Below, one piece after another: positions 21,350 through 55,394 of a DNA stretch of 64,000 nt. The translations under genes and the position numbers were made by a program. The number at the start of each line of letters is the position of its first letter. Position 1 is the first letter of the stretch. Source of the DNA: Eumeta japonica (lineage: Eukaryota > Arthropoda > Insecta > Lepidoptera > Psychidae). The notes under the pieces are model-generated. The model made no database searches, was not told where the DNA came from, and saw only the letters and a list, made by a program, of their open reading frames with translations. Location: NCBI GenBank assembly GCA_005406025.1, contig BGZK01000072.1, positions 744,001 to 808,000 on the forward strand, in the 5' to 3' direction.

Positions 21350-22700
21350 ACGCAGTTCACGTTGAGCACGATTTTATTACTGCGATGTGCAGCGTGGAGG
21401 GTCTTTTGAAAGGATCAAACCCATAGACTAAAATCCTTGCAACATAAATTTTAATATGGAAAAAGGTGTCCAATATGATAGATAAAAAGTAGATATAATT
21501 GTAATACTTTAAACTTGTTTCATTCCTTAATATAATTTCGAGGTGAATTTGTAGGAAATCAGCAATTCTTCTCCTCAAATTAACGAATTTAGGAAGTTTG
21601 GACTTATATTATTGGGAATTTCGATAAATTGGTATTGATAATGGTGCTCATGCTCTTGCGTATTTAAAAAAAACAGTCATCGTCCGCTTATGTATACTTT
21701 ATCCTAATGTGTCGGCGTTAACTGTTTATCTTATTTTAGGAAGTGCATTTGTTATTAATTTATTTTTCATAAACTTTTCTTGTCTATGGATTCCCAACTC
21801 TCTGCTTCCTTACTTTGCTTTGTTACGACAGATTTATGTTCTGTTAAGTATACGACTAAAGGATAAAAGTGTCAGTCTATTTCATCGCGGCGTATTGATT
21901 GTTAAATCAAATTCAAAAAAATCTGTTCAAAATTAACAACCCACTAATTCTGAAGCATATAGCAGTCAGCAAGAAACAAAGCAAGAATAAAGAGAAATAT
22001 AAAAAACGGAAAATCAAAAATAAACACTTCCACAAACAGATATAAGGAAGGGCATTTCACAGTTGGCGTTCCTCATTTGTTTTTTACGTTCAGGAGCTAT
22101 GAATAAATAACACACAGCAAATATATGACGTAACACTAGAAATTATTTTAATAAATACATCTTCGATGCCGGCGGGTTGCAGAAAAACGCAATTCGAATA
22201 CTTATCTGTAGTATTTATTTACGTAAAAAAACAATCTTTTTACTTTGGTGCAACCCCACGTGAGCCATCCATAAAGATTGCAGTTGTTTATAGGACAATA
22301 AGCCGCTTGAAAAAAACAGTGCCATATCACTATTAATCGATTCGCAAGTCCAGGAAGCAATTCTAATAGGGGTGGGCGTAATACGACTGTAGCGCGGTCG
22401 CAAAACCAATTATATGTTGAATTTATAGTGTGGTGGTTTTTGATGTAATTATAGCTAATTATTTTGTTTTGGTTGCGAGAAAGTGTCTATTGACTCTGTG
22501 TATAAAGAAATGCCGATGTCTCGTTTAAACGGACGAGATTATATTTTTCGTATAATAAATCTCCAAGTGTGAAGAAACCGAAACATTTAGCAAAACCGAC
22601 AGGCGCACGTGCATGCACATTGCAGTCACATACTAGATATTTTTAATTATGTTGTAGGTCATTCTCTTGTAATGAGATCACAGAGAAAAACATTTTTATT
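21350..22700. other. Intergenic, no recognised gene
   Basis: AT-rich sequence with only short random frames on both strands. I see no splice-consistent coding exons and no clear repeat ends. Confidence 0.4.
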
Positions 22701-22704
22701 CATT

Positions 22705-23070
22705 ACTAGCTTTCCGCCTGCGGCTTTGCTCGTATAGTGATAGAATTTATTACAATCATGAATAGATATTGCTAATTCAATCTCAGACTGGCTTTTGAAT
22801 CTCATTATAGCACTGATCCTGATTTAAGATTCCAGGCATGCTATTGATTTCAGTCCCTGTTCCATACTCCAATTGGACCCGGGTTACATTTTCAATTTTG
22901 GTCCCAGTTTCGACTCTTGATTCTGCTCCCTGCCTTGCTTTCAATTTAACTTCTGCTACCTGTCTTTTGGACGAAGAAAGAGCCAAATGTTAGTGTCAAA
23001 ATAAAAGATAGGCTATCTTATATACTCGGGTAGTGTAGCTTTTTATAAGATAATTTTTAGAATCAATGTA
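22705..23070 (+). repeat. RTE-like repeat with periodic interior
   Basis: Head CTAGCTTTCCGCCTGCGGC, then a pyrimidine-rich periodic run (about 22780-22975), then the tail 'aaaataaaagataggctat … agtgtagcttttta'. That tail is shared with the copy at 39540-39985. Confidence 0.65.
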
Positions 23071-24185
23071 TAATTTGTTTCAATAATACAAACACTCGAA
23101 TGAAGTCAAGGATAAACGCTAGTAGGTCCATAAAAACGTGTATGTATATGAATCAACATTGTATAAACATTTCAAAATAATTGATAAAGCTCTACTGAGT
23201 AATTTCAAATCATCATAGAAGATAAAATTGTAAATAGGTGAAATCTAATTACATAGAAATAAGTAAAACACTTCAACTTTAATATGTTTATATTATGGTA
23301 TATACACCTTCCTGATGTATCGACTTCTCTCATTACATAGTACAATAGATTACATAATTAAACTTTACAGACTGTATAAAAATAGGACTGTCTGAACCGC
23401 TATTGGTTCAAAAATGCATATGAAATCAATGCATAAATTAAGTCGTGTACTCTACAATCAATGCGAAAATGCAATGATCGCACAGCGATTTGTAAATCAT
23501 TATGCGTATGAAAGATCTAAATTGCACATTTTAGTATTACGCATCAACTACTCAGTCACTAATAAAATTTTGTACATTTTCTACACTATATCACCTGTAT
23601 TTTATATCATTAAAAATAAGAACTGTAATGTAGTATTAAATAAATACAAACAATATTAGCAATAAAAATAACACTAGTCTTTTAAATCTTAAAGGGGTGG
23701 CAAAAACTGGAAAAATATACAGAAAAAATAGCACTTACATTATATACATTTACAATTAATCAGCATTATCAATAAATTATTTCACTATACAATGTCACAT
23801 TAACATATTCACATCAAAAAAACTATGTCGTCAATGGCTCAATTATGCGATACTCTTATCACGTTTGAAAACCACAGCACTATTTCCACTCCTACATTGA
23901 TGCTCAATTTTTGTAAAAAGCGACAATGTTTAACTATATTTACACAATAGACGTATTTACAGGTGTACTTAATTCTATACAATTGAGGACATACTTCCAA
24001 AGTGAGAAAAAAAATATTGAATTCGCATCCTTCATGTATATAAATAAATCAACTATGATGGTAACTAAAGTGACAATAAATCGATCATAATGATAAATCC
24101 ATTGCGATGATCAGCGTTATGCGCCATGCATCTAACAAATCACTTTATATCATATAGTGTCTTTGATCGAGCTAGGGCAGTCGGT
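23070..24185. other. CHD1 3' flank / probable 3' UTR
   Basis: AT-rich sequence immediately downstream (minus-strand sense) of the CHD1 stop at 24186. No convincing AATAAA could be fixed, so the UTR end is unknown. No gene was seen. Confidence 0.4.
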
Positions 24186-44474
<20,289 letters not shown>

Positions 44475-45200
44475 TTTGAAGAAAATACAAGATATTCACA
44501 ATTACATTAAGAATATAGTACGAAACTGCAGAATTATTTAAAAATCGTCAAGAAAACGATATACATAATCACTAATAGCAATTTAATTCACATATTCTGA
44601 TTATAATTCTTAAAAACACGAAAAACTAATTTGCAGGAAAATCTTGTTAAGCGACGCCATTTTGTCGTCGCAAGAATTCTGGTGACGACAGATAACAAAA
44701 AATAGCAATTTCTGCTAATAATGCTCATAAAAGAAAAAAAATCTAACAACAAACACTATGAAAACAGAAACCTAAACTTGGAAGTCGATGAGAGACGCTT
44801 CAGTATACTATATAAATGAAGTAACCACCACACACTACCAGCGAAACTCGCGAGCTACAGCCATATTGTCTGGCGTACTGGCATTTTCTGGCAAAATTAT
44901 CATTAAAAAAAAAAGTCAATGTGGCCAGCAACCTTATGCGTAACTTCCGTTACCAAGTACATGTTTATTTTTAATAACTCAACAATCATTTTAATGTTAC
45001 ATAAAGTTCGTTAAAAGGAGTTATTTCATTTGTTACGGTGAACATTTATCTTTCAAAGTAATGAAATCAAATAAAAAATTTTCATCATTTAGAATATCTA
45101 CTAATTGGGTATTAACATAAATTTAAAACCAAGAATTCTTTCTCAGAGGTGAGCAATATTTAAATTAATTTACTCGGTTCAATTTCTTTTACTCCAATTA
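44475..45200. promoter_or_regulatory. Chd1: CHD1 5' flank
   Basis: The start codon lies at 44474. Upstream (higher coordinates), 44640-44900 is locally CpG-richer (GCGACGCCATTTTGTCGTCGC, GCGAAACTCGCGAGC) and is the best candidate for the 5' UTR and promoter. No TATA box was identified, and there is no divergent gene next to it. Confidence 0.4.
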
Positions 45201-46306
45201 GTTTTAAACGCTCAATCTTTCACATCCAAAGCAAATGTTCTGGCCACGCGGTTGTTGATAGATCGTGAATAAACAATATACTCCATTGATTTCCTTCTCT
45301 GTATACAAATAAGAAATAAATTCTCTAGTTATAAACGTAGAGGGCGTTACTAAAAAATGTGTGACCCAAAACATTTTTATTTAAGAATATGTCCATTAAC
45401 TATAAAAATTCTACAATTAAAAAGCCAATGTTAGCAAAAAATATTTTATGTAACATAAAAAAATGACTCAATTTTTTATAATAATCACAATGCATTTTAG
45501 TTATTATATTTAGTAATTGTTGAGGATTTTTAATTAATTACGTGAGGTGTCTTTTTCTAATTCGGACTCTAAAGAGAGTTTAGAAAAATGTGGATAAGTC
45601 CTCCCTCGCGTAATATTTCCCTCACAATATTTATCTAATTAAAATTGTTCGACGTGTTCTTGTTACTGAAATATACCAAATGTACGGTTAGGTTTGGTAT
45701 AGGTATTAATGCTAAATGTCAAAATAAATTTTGTCTAATTTCACAGCTAATGTAAATTAAATTTGGCGAGATTTTGTCAGACAAAATTTTAATAAATAAA
45801 CGTCCCTTTAAAAACATATAATTCAGTTAAGTTATTCATACGCTATTGTTCATGTTTAATAAAAAATGGCTGTAGATTCATTAAATATTGGTCAGAGAAC
45901 TATTTTTACGAGTCAGCTTTTTTTTCCCCCCTACTTTTTGCGGTTTGAAAAACTTGAAAAAAAAATTTGAAAAACCTTAAAAAAAAGAATATTCATTCCA
46001 AAAACTATACTTTGATGACTCCTACAGGCGAACCAGTGCAAATTACACAAAAAACACTAGAGCGATTTCGGAGTGCGGAAAATTCCCCATAAGGTCCATC
46101 AACCCGATTCACAATATTGTAAAAAGTGGCAAAGCATTAGAAATTGAAAAAAAATAATTTTTAGATGTATTTTAATTGAAAACTCAAATTAAAATAGTAA
46201 ATACTTAAAATTAATATGTAAAACTCAAACTTGTTGACAATTTTTTTTATTTGTAGATTAAAATTTCGCTTGAGCACCGAGAAAAATAAATTACGGAAGT
46301 GAATCA

Positions 46307-46309
<3 letters not shown>

Positions 46310-46349
<40 letters not shown>
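46310..46349. repeat. (TA)n microsatellite
   Basis: About 20 uninterrupted TA dinucleotides. Confidence 0.95.
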
Positions 46350-46352
<3 letters not shown>

Positions 46353-47454
46353 AAGTTACTGTTTATTTTTTCTTTCTGACTGATAGTTTGTTTGTTTACT
46401 TTACAACTTAACAATAACTTGATGAATGTTCAAAATTAATAAAACTTATTGTATATATAATATAAGTTATTGTTCTTCGAATAATAATTATGCGCCTCGC
46501 CAGAAACATATCTTTTACTATCCCACGATGAGAGACTTAATCAAAATTTCTTATACAACATATATTTCACGTAATAATAGGCCGCTAGTAATAATTTCAA
46601 TAATTACATTTTCATTTATGCAAATTATTGAACTGCATACCGTAGAGATTCGAAACTAGGTAAAGAATTCTAAACCGTAATACTATGTTAACTTAATTAA
46701 TCAGTATTCTGCTAATCTGCAACTAATATTACAATAATAATACATATACCTATGCGATAGTAAATTGACACTTGACGAGGACACAATTCAGAAAAAAAGA
46801 CCGAAGGGTATCATGACTCATGTTAAGGAACATCGCCATACTGTGTGACCCGATAATAAAAGGGGGGGTGGGGTCATCAAAATACTACGCTTGGTCACAG
46901 ACCGGAAGAGGGGGAGGCTTAAGGCTTCGTCACATAGTCAGAGAATTCTCGCGCTTTTTCGAGATATATTCAAATAAAGGCGCGCAGCGTCCAGAGCTTT
47001 TTAAGCTTTATAGATGGCAACACTAACGCAAATATGTCGGGACGCCAGCTGATTTAAACTGATAGTTTTTTATACTCAATCAGAAGTGGTGTGTTTATAT
47101 TCTGATGTGAATACATATATGGTATTCTACTTGTAGTAAAACGTAAGTACCTGTTACAATATATTTTTATATAAGGTTTTTCTCCTCGATCATATTAACT
47201 TTCCGCTAGCAGAAAAATGATTTAAATTATATTTATGGATTAAGACGTGAAAATTAGAGGGGGGGTCTTGGCACGTACTTGGTTACCGGCGTGAGGGCCG
47301 GGGGCAGGGATAAAAAATCGTAAAATATGGGTCACGTAGTATGGGTTTGTTCCCTTATATATGGATGTTGGTCTATCCAAAGTTGAAATTTTCACGTCTT
47401 TAACCGAGCACCATGAAAGTTGGTCCATAGTTTATATTTTCTTTTGAGATTAGT

Positions 47455-47690
47455 GCTAACCCAGATTTCTTTCAAATTGGAACCGTGACCGATAACGGTA
47501 TCATAAAACGGTATCACCAAATCGAGAGCCGGTACCAAGACGGCATTCAGAATAGGATTAGGGTTGAAATCGAGTATAAAATTAGAATAAGAATCAAGAC
47601 TGTGCCCGGGATCGAAATTAAAAATAGTATCGGGACCAGAATTAAAAGCGAGAACGAGATAGGGATTGAAATATGAAAGATAAAAGAACA
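47455..47690 (-). repeat. RTE-like repeat, periodic interior fragment
   Basis: Purine-rich units 'gggatcgaaatt', 'gagaacgagatagg' and others on the plus strand. The open frames over it on both strands are artefacts. Confidence 0.55.
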
Positions 47691-48149
47691 CATTACATGT
47701 CCATGTGTATGGAGCCCTTAGTACATATAGATGTATAGATATATAGATGTACATTGCTTATAGATGCAGTAGGCTTAGTACATAAGCTCACGTTACCGTT
47801 ATTTTGTTTATTCGTCAACGACACTAATCTCGCGCGATCAGCGATAACGTGTAACTGTTAACCATTTTCAAATGTCGCAAACTGTTATCAAAATGCAGTT
47901 TGCAATATTCGAAAGTATTCCGCTCAACTTGTAAATCCTGAAATGTTGATCTGAGTCCGCCCAATAGATTTTGAGAAATCTCAAATATAAAGTATTTTAT
48001 TTTTCAGTAATAACTTTTAGACTACTCTACCGATATAAAGTCTTATCAGTTCTTTTTTCCAAACAGTCACAATGACAGCCGTAAATTTTATAAAGATTAA
48101 TTGATTAGTCCAAAAGATATCGGTGGAGATTTTTTTCACAAAATGTTAT

Positions 48150-49150
48150 TGACGTGGTAACGTCTTATAAATTGATGAATACCGGCTGCACACACGAAAA
48201 ATCATGACTCATTGTCACGTTCCGTCTAAGCCGAGTATGTAAGCGAGAGCGCGGAACAAACGATAGAGAGGCACGATCGGCCTAAGCGTTCGGCTTGTGA
48301 CGCATCTATCTCTCTCCATTCCCTTGGCCGATGCGGCCGAGTAGAAAAGAGACAGCGGTAACACACAACCTACACGTCAACTGTTTTGTCAACTGTTTAT
48401 AAATTGAAATGAAAAGTTAATATACAAAATTATGATAATTCAGTGATAATAATTCATTTCAATTCATAAAAATGTGCAATTTTTGAGCTATTGCATAGCT
48501 TTTATTGCGGGCTTTGAGCGCGGTGACCGAATCAAGAAATTCCGTAACGGAAATAAAAACCTAACACCACCCCCTTTTCCTGCCATGTAGCTTGACCGAG
48601 CGTTCTCTTAACGTATATGTATATGGTACGACTGTACGAAGCTCGCACGGATCGAGACGAGGTGCTCCGAAATCGGACGAATACGTAAGCAGCTGTTTGC
48701 GAGAAAGTATATAGGTGTATAGGTATCTATCATATCTTTATAATGCCACACTCACCGCATGTGCCCCGTAAGTATACATGTAGGTATATATGTATACATA
48801 GGTGTACCTATGTACAACAGTGAATAGCAGTTGCTGGTGAATAGCTATACGCGTAAAATTTGTGTATTCATATTTTATTTATTCATATTTTAAATATGAA
48901 TAAACACAGTGTATTTATTAATGAAGAAAGTGATGAAAAACTTGAATTTATATTAAAGAAAAAAAATACTGCATAAATAAATAAATAATTATAATTGCAT
49001 AAGTTGATAAAAAATGGTATGCAATAGCTTTACCGTGGCAGTCCCAGAGGGCCTCAAGTTTAATTTTTTCATTAATGTTTTCTTACGACGTTATCACGTA
49101 AAATTATCGTCCGTAAACAGACTTTACAGACAACCAATTTTTTTTACAAT
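48150..49150 (+). repeat. Unclassified TIR-like element, copy 2, with a nested insertion
   Basis: Left GACGTGGTAACGTCTTATAA, right GACGTTATCACGTAAAATTA, then 'ccgtaaacagactttacagacaaccaatttttttt'. Compared with copy 3 (59930-60310), about 580 bp is inserted between 'gtgcaattttt' (48475) and 'ttttttcattaatg' (49063). The insert's ends carry an inverted AGCTATTGCATA / TATGCAATAGCT pair. Confidence 0.7.
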
Positions 49151-52020
49151 ATTTTTTAAACTGGTAGACCTATATATTCTAAAATATATCCAACTGTTTT
49201 GCTTACAAAGGAAAATTGATAGTTATAATTGCATCAAAATTGGATAGTTCATTTGAGAGATGCGTTAATGAAAAATTCACAAAAAGGTATTTTTTTGTAA
49301 TAACTTCTAAAGTTCTTATTGTATTGATATTTGATATAGGGTCAATTTTTTTTGGTTGAAAAACTGTGTTGAATATCCAAAGCACATCAAAATCGAGCAA
49401 CTGGTTTGATAGATATGATAGTACAAAAATTTTGAAAAATCTGAAACCATTTGACCCTGCATGCCATCTCTTGAATTTCTCGCTATGATATATATCTCAG
49501 TCTCTTTAACCTCCTTGAATTATTCTAAAAGTTATTACAAAAAACCTTTATCTGAAAGTTTGTCTTTTAAGAGTTCTCAAAATCTGCAAAGTAAAACTGG
49601 TTCAAGTTATGAGGAAGTTTAAATTGAGTGGACTCTTTTGGAATGCTGTAAATCGCGTTTCAATCGGTTAATCTGTTCGCACACTCACACATACAATTGC
49701 GGATCCAGCTTTGAAGTCTGAAGGGTTTCATACAAGGTTCAGTAAGACTGACTCTAATTCGATTGCAATAATAAAAACCAGACCAGAGGAGTCACGACCC
49801 CATTACCGACCCTCGCCTGGACCCGCTAGTGCAATTACATACATACAAACATCACTCACTCGGGAACTGTTTAAAATAGATTCGTAGGATGGCAAAATGG
49901 CAAAACCTGATGAAAATTCAATTTTATAAAATCAAACTGAGAACAGTAACTACCCATTTTTTTTAAATTAATCAACTTTTCTAACGGGGAGAAAAAAAAT
50001 CAAAACGTGTTATTCATCCCATAAGAAACCAGACAATTTCGAATAGGACTTGCATCCCAATATGAACTTCGTCATAATTTTTTTATGTTGTAGATATTTT
50101 ATCCATTAAAGTCTTGGCGAGTTTTGTTAGTTTTCGATACCAATGTTAGCAAGATATCGAGATAATGATTTATTTGCAAATGTCAAAATATAACCTAAAA
50201 ATGGCTGTATTTTATTGATTTAATTGAATTAAAAACTTAATTTTTACAATTTCAAGGGACCGTACAACTAAATATTTCGTCTTAATTTCATCCTGATACC
50301 TTTATACATTCGTTAGAAAAAAAAAGCCTTACAGATAGACATAGAGACGGACAATGAAGCAATCCTTTTAGGATTTCTTTTGAAGAACGAAATACGGAAT
50401 CCTTAAAATGTGTTTTTAGATAACGAGCAGATTTATTTCATTGTTATTAATTTTCTATTAATTCACACCGTGATTTTATCATAACGAATAGTTTTTTCAG
50501 TATTAAGTAGTGAAGTCTAACGTTTTAAGTGGCTAATTTATTACTCTGAAATTTTATTTTTTAAGTACTTTATTACATAATAAATATTTCTGAAAAAAAG
50601 TCGACATTGTAGAAAAAATATTTGTAGATATTCGATAAAATAAACACAAGTACGTCCTCAAAGTGTTTTTGTGGTTAATACCTTTAATAAATATAAAAAA
50701 ATTTACTCGCTTTTTAACCACAAATCAAAAATTTTAATCTTTGAATATAAAAACGAATTCTAATATTTTCATATTTCATTTTTGATATTAATAGAATAGG
50801 ATAAAAAGTTTACTTTGATTGTTCGCTGTGTTCTAAAAGTTGAACTATATATTGTCTTCGAAATTATCCTCTCATAAAATATAAATCTTTTTGATTACCA
50901 CGTTGTGGAAGTAATAGATTACATTTTTACTAGGAGGAAATTTATTTTTATATCAGTATCTGTAAACGTTGCACGTAAGGAGAATATAGAAATTTACTAC
51001 AATGTATTATCTAAATACAGTTTGTCTCTTTTTCTGACATAACACCTTATTTTGATTGTGCTAGATGTATAATTGTAGTGGTTATGTTTTTTTGTCGATT
51101 TGAAAGTTTTCGTTTCAAATGCTATTGATTAATGTTATTATCGGTAGAAAATATTTTTTTTTTTTTTTCATATTTTATTGAATGTTCCAATAGTTAACTA
51201 TTACAATACTTTTAATCGTTTCAAGCATAAATTTAAAACCAAAATATGTCAATTTCAGTGGCAGTGGTGTTTCTGTATTTCGAATACAGATTATATCATG
51301 TAATTCCTTTTATTATTTTTGTTTAATAAACAGTAACCTTTTAGGTTAACATTTACTGCTTCTATTCGTGCATCAAAAATTTCTTTCCAGTGTATTGACA
51401 ATGGGAAAAAAATCTTAAATGCACTTCAAGTTATCTTATTCAGGAGTAAGAAATCTATGAAGTAATTATTGTAATTTTTTTTAATAAATATCTTTTTTAT
51501 TTTTATAAAGGTGATTGTTTTGTTTTAAACGTAAAATATAATATAAAGTATTAAATACTCTCAATGGAGCCAATACATAAATCAACAAACAGTGTTAACA
51601 TTGATAAATAAACGTTCAATTGTTCACATTTGCACGCACTACACCGTTGAGTATACTCCTACAATTTATACAATTGACACAAGCGCCCGATGTAACTGGC
51701 AACTATACCACTATTATTTAATCAATGATCAATCTATTTCATTGAATCCGTTAATCTATTGATGTGTAGTGATATGGGTGATTATAAATTTCATACGAAA
51801 CGGAATGTTTTAGTATGATGACTTGTAATAGGGCCAAAGAGAATTTTATTTGCAATACAGAAATAAACAGTGGTATTAGTAGTAAGTCTTATTGATATAG
51901 TTACTATGTATCCTGAAGGAATGTCATTCTGGTCATTTATTAATTAATGTTAAAATTTTAATAATTCACATTATTCAGTTGCACACTATTGATAATAGTT
52001 ATTTATTAGTTCCAGGAAAT
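49150..52020. other. Intergenic upstream of F-box-like gene
   Basis: AT-rich, with a dispersed-repeat-like stretch at about 50100-50420 ('cagatagacatagagacgg … acggaatcctta'). No coding exons recognised. Confidence 0.4.
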
Positions 52021-53798
52021 ATGAGTGAAGCCCAGAAATTCCAAATTAATTTATTGGATCTTCCTGAAGATGTTCTCCTGATAATACTGAGTATGTTAAA
52101 TTCATTTGATAAATTCAATACATACTGCACTTGTTCAAAATTAAAATATCTTGTTTGTACAACTATTGTAAGTAAATCCCAGTCGTTTTCACTTAGTCCT
52201 TGTGCCAGTAGTGAATTTTTGAAATGCAATTATATTAAAGATATTTCGTTATACATTCAAGAATTGAATTTGTGTGCAGTACAAAATCTATGTAAATCTG
52301 TCTTAGTACCATGTTTGAGAAGAATGCCTAATCTTAAGTCGTTAAATGTGTCCTATACAAATATTGTTATACCAGATTTATTAGATGTAGTAACTAAGTG
52401 TCCTTTAAAAAAATGTTTCTATAAATTTTAAAATCTATGTGAAAGATGATAAAGTAAAAGTACCTCATAAACTCATAAAACAATGTCAAGAAATATTTGT
52501 AAATGTAGAAAATGTCCATATTGTTGGATCTATTGAAAATTTGGTTTTTTCAACACTACCTATTTTAATATTAGGGAAAGCTACATCCTTAAAAATTTTA
52601 AAATTTACAATATTAAAAAAATCCACTAGTGTTTCATATGAAAATGAATATTTTGACTGTTGTAAACAGTTATTACATTTTACTAAATTTTCTTTACATT
52701 TTTGTGAATGGAGGTACAGTGAACGATTAAAAAATTGATTTAACTTTTTCTCCATTGTTTAAACTTCTGGAATCAAATTTTAATATGCAATTTGTTATGG
52801 TTAATACTGTAAACCTATTTGTATCATCTGGTTTGATAAATTATTTTGTAGATAATTTAATTAATAATGTACTTAAACTTGAACTGTGTTCAAGTCTCAG
52901 TGGTACTATTTTATATGATAATGCAATGGTAATTGTTTGGAACAATGATAAAATTATCTTGAATAGATTATTTTTCGAAGAAGTAACAAAAGAAATCAAA
53001 AATCTCATTCCGAATGCCATCTTTTATAGAGAAAATAAAATAGAAACCATAAAAAACTATAATAACTATTTTCAAGTGAATTATTATACTGATGTAGGAA
53101 AATCTGTGATAACATCAAATAACAAACGCAAAAGAATTGCTGTGCCTGCAAATATTTTAGACTTCAGTGTTTTACTCCAAGATCATTATAACATTAAATT
53201 TGCACTTAATTTTGTGGGTCCTCCAGTTGAGGTTAAATTATCCCCTGAAACAGGCTATCTTAAGAAAATTACACTTTTGCATTTAAATGGTTTTGTTAAA
53301 TATGGATGTGAGTTTTTTAAAGTATTATTCAAGTATTGTACCACTTTGACAACATTCATTGTTACAGATTTGAAATCTTCATTATGTGTAATTAATTTAT
53401 TAAATAATCTTCCACAAGCAGGAACATTAAAGAATTTTATGTTTCGTGGAGATGACATAAATTATAATTTGTTATTTGACTCTCTCACTAAATGTCCAAA
53501 CTTACAAAACGTTTTCATAATTGAAATATCACTTGACGAGTATAAAACACCAGTAGAAATTATAAATGGTTTGAAGAAATTGATAACAAAGAGTCATAAG
53601 TTGTACCATTTGTATATTTGTATTTCAGTGTCTAATACTATGAGAGAAACATTTTGCAGAAAATTGCAAAAGTTAAAACGAGACTTGAATAAAAATTACT
53701 TAAACATAGAAATATATGATAACAAAGCATCATATAAAGGTCCAAGTTATGATCCCTATATTGATGCTTTCGACTTAGAACCAATAAAGTATTTATAG
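52021..53798 (+). CDS. F-box/LRR-like protein, intronless, two apparent +1 frameshifts
   Basis: The ATG at 52021 begins MSEAQKFQINLLDLPEDVLL, with an F-box at about residues 10-45 (LPEDVLLIILSML … YCTCSKLKYL). Leucine-rich segments with LRR character follow (MPNLKSLNVSYTNI, CPNLQNVFIIEIS). The frame shifts +1 near 52405-52411, within a seven-A run, and again near 52728-52733, in a six-A run. The three open segments (about 130, 106 and 355 residues) then read as one protein of about 590 residues ending TAG at 53798. F-box/LRR proteins are substrate receptors of SCF ubiquitin ligases. The substrate is unknown. It could be a young pseudogene or retrocopy, or an intact gene with homopolymer errors in the assembly. 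The exact family is not recognised. Confidence 0.7.
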
Positions 53799-53859
53799 TG
53801 CATGGTATATTTTTATATTGTTTCTCTAATCGTTTATTTCCTTTATAATTATGGAACAC

Positions 53860-54500
53860 TATAATGCATGGCGATACCTCATCGGTACCCGGCGCTTAGG
53901 AACGGTAGGTAGGATGTGCCAGATTTTAATCAATTAAAGCCCCCTTGGTGTTTTTGTCGCCTTGTGCTGGGAGCTCGAGTATGTTTACCTATCCATCCAT
54001 TGCCATGCCTAAAAAGGCAACGCGCAGGAACACATTGCGTCACCTGTTCATTTTTGCATTAGACTTCTTCAAGTTTACTCTCCTCAATCTCAAATTAAAG
54101 GGACTTAAATATATCGAAAGTAACAACACGTAGTTCTGAGTGCAGTACACCGTCAACGAATGTGGAGACCGTCGAACATCAACTAGGCTTGTAAATTTTA
54201 CTGTATTTTATTTAAATAATTGCTTGCCGACTGTAGGTCGAAGGTACTATTTGTGCCCGCGGACCTCAACAACGCCAGCGGCGCCATTATCGCGCGCGGA
54301 AGATGACGGCTCACCGTGAGCAATACCCGCCATTTCCGAGCAGGACTTCATCGCACCGGCTTTGCGGCCGCTGCCCTAGTATCTATTGTACGATAACGTA
54401 TCGTAGTTGACCGCGCTGTAGTTCGTAATCGTAGCCATATCATGAATAGCATCTCGGGGTTTATGAGAGTCAGGATACGGATAACGTAGGAAACAGTTTT
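53860..54500. other. CpG- and GC-rich patch, unidentified
   Basis: Markedly GC-richer than its surroundings, with GCGCGCGGAAGATGACGG and TTTGCGGCCGCTGCC at 54290-54375. Minus-strand frames are short and give no domain. It could be a decayed transposon or a CpG island; I see no attached gene. ATTAAA at 53933-53938 might serve the F-box-like transcript. Confidence 0.35.
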
Positions 54501-55394
54501 GTCGACATTACAGTACAACGCACAAAACTAATTCTACTATGAAGTTAGTCACGAAAGCGTCGCAACAGCGTAAAATAGAAACTCGGGGGAGAAGGAAGGG
54601 TTGAGCGTTATATCTGCGCATTACATGATTCGCAGGCAATTCAGAGCGGCAGACTTTCGTGCGTTTTACTGTAGGTATGTATACACATTCATAATCCAAT
54701 CCATATATAAAACTGTATTCTGAGTTTGTAAAATTAATTATTTAGGAAAAAATCTACAGATAAGCAAAGCACTAAAAAGTCTGAAAAAGATCGATAAAAT
54801 AAACTACTAAACTCTAATAAACTCTACTTTGGTTTAACAGACTACATTAAGAGATGAAAGCTTAAGTTAAATATGTAATTTACATTATGTTTGGTAGTAG
54901 GCGGGACCCGTTAATTTTCTTACGATTTATAATTTGCAAATGGTATTCACATATGAACAATATGTGAAGTTTGCATATTGTTCATGTATTCGACTGGCTT
55001 CATAAAAAGACCCGGTTAAGTGCGTGTCGGGCCATGGGCAGTGTAGGATTCTGTAATTGCCCGTACAGTATATAGACTTATAAGGGGGGTTTTTGTTTGA
55101 TACTATGAACCTGTTAATTGAGTTCACGGTTAAACGACCCTTAACATCTAAAATACTCCCGCATGATATGGGTGTTAAGGATATTTATGATCTTATTTTT
55201 TGTGGTTCTTAAACTTATATTTACTACTTATTTTACGCAATCGACAATGTCATTTAAGTAATTTTCAATAGGATTTATACGAAATTTTGCTTTTTACTTC
55301 ACCAAGTATAATACTAAGTTGATCGCATATTACTTATTAACTTAAAAAGCCTAAAAGATGAGAAAAGTAATTATTTCCACTTTACGTGTAGGAG

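Larger units (their letters stand above)
45200..48140. other. Intergenic with microsatellite and repeat debris
   Basis: Holds a (TA)n run at 46310-46349, a G-rich segment at 46860-46925, and a periodic-repeat copy at 47455-47690. Short open frames show no recognisable domains. Confidence 0.45.

Noticed and set aside
46820..47026. 68-residue plus-strand open frame
   Set aside because: Overlaps G-rich repeat-like sequence, with no domain and no splice context.
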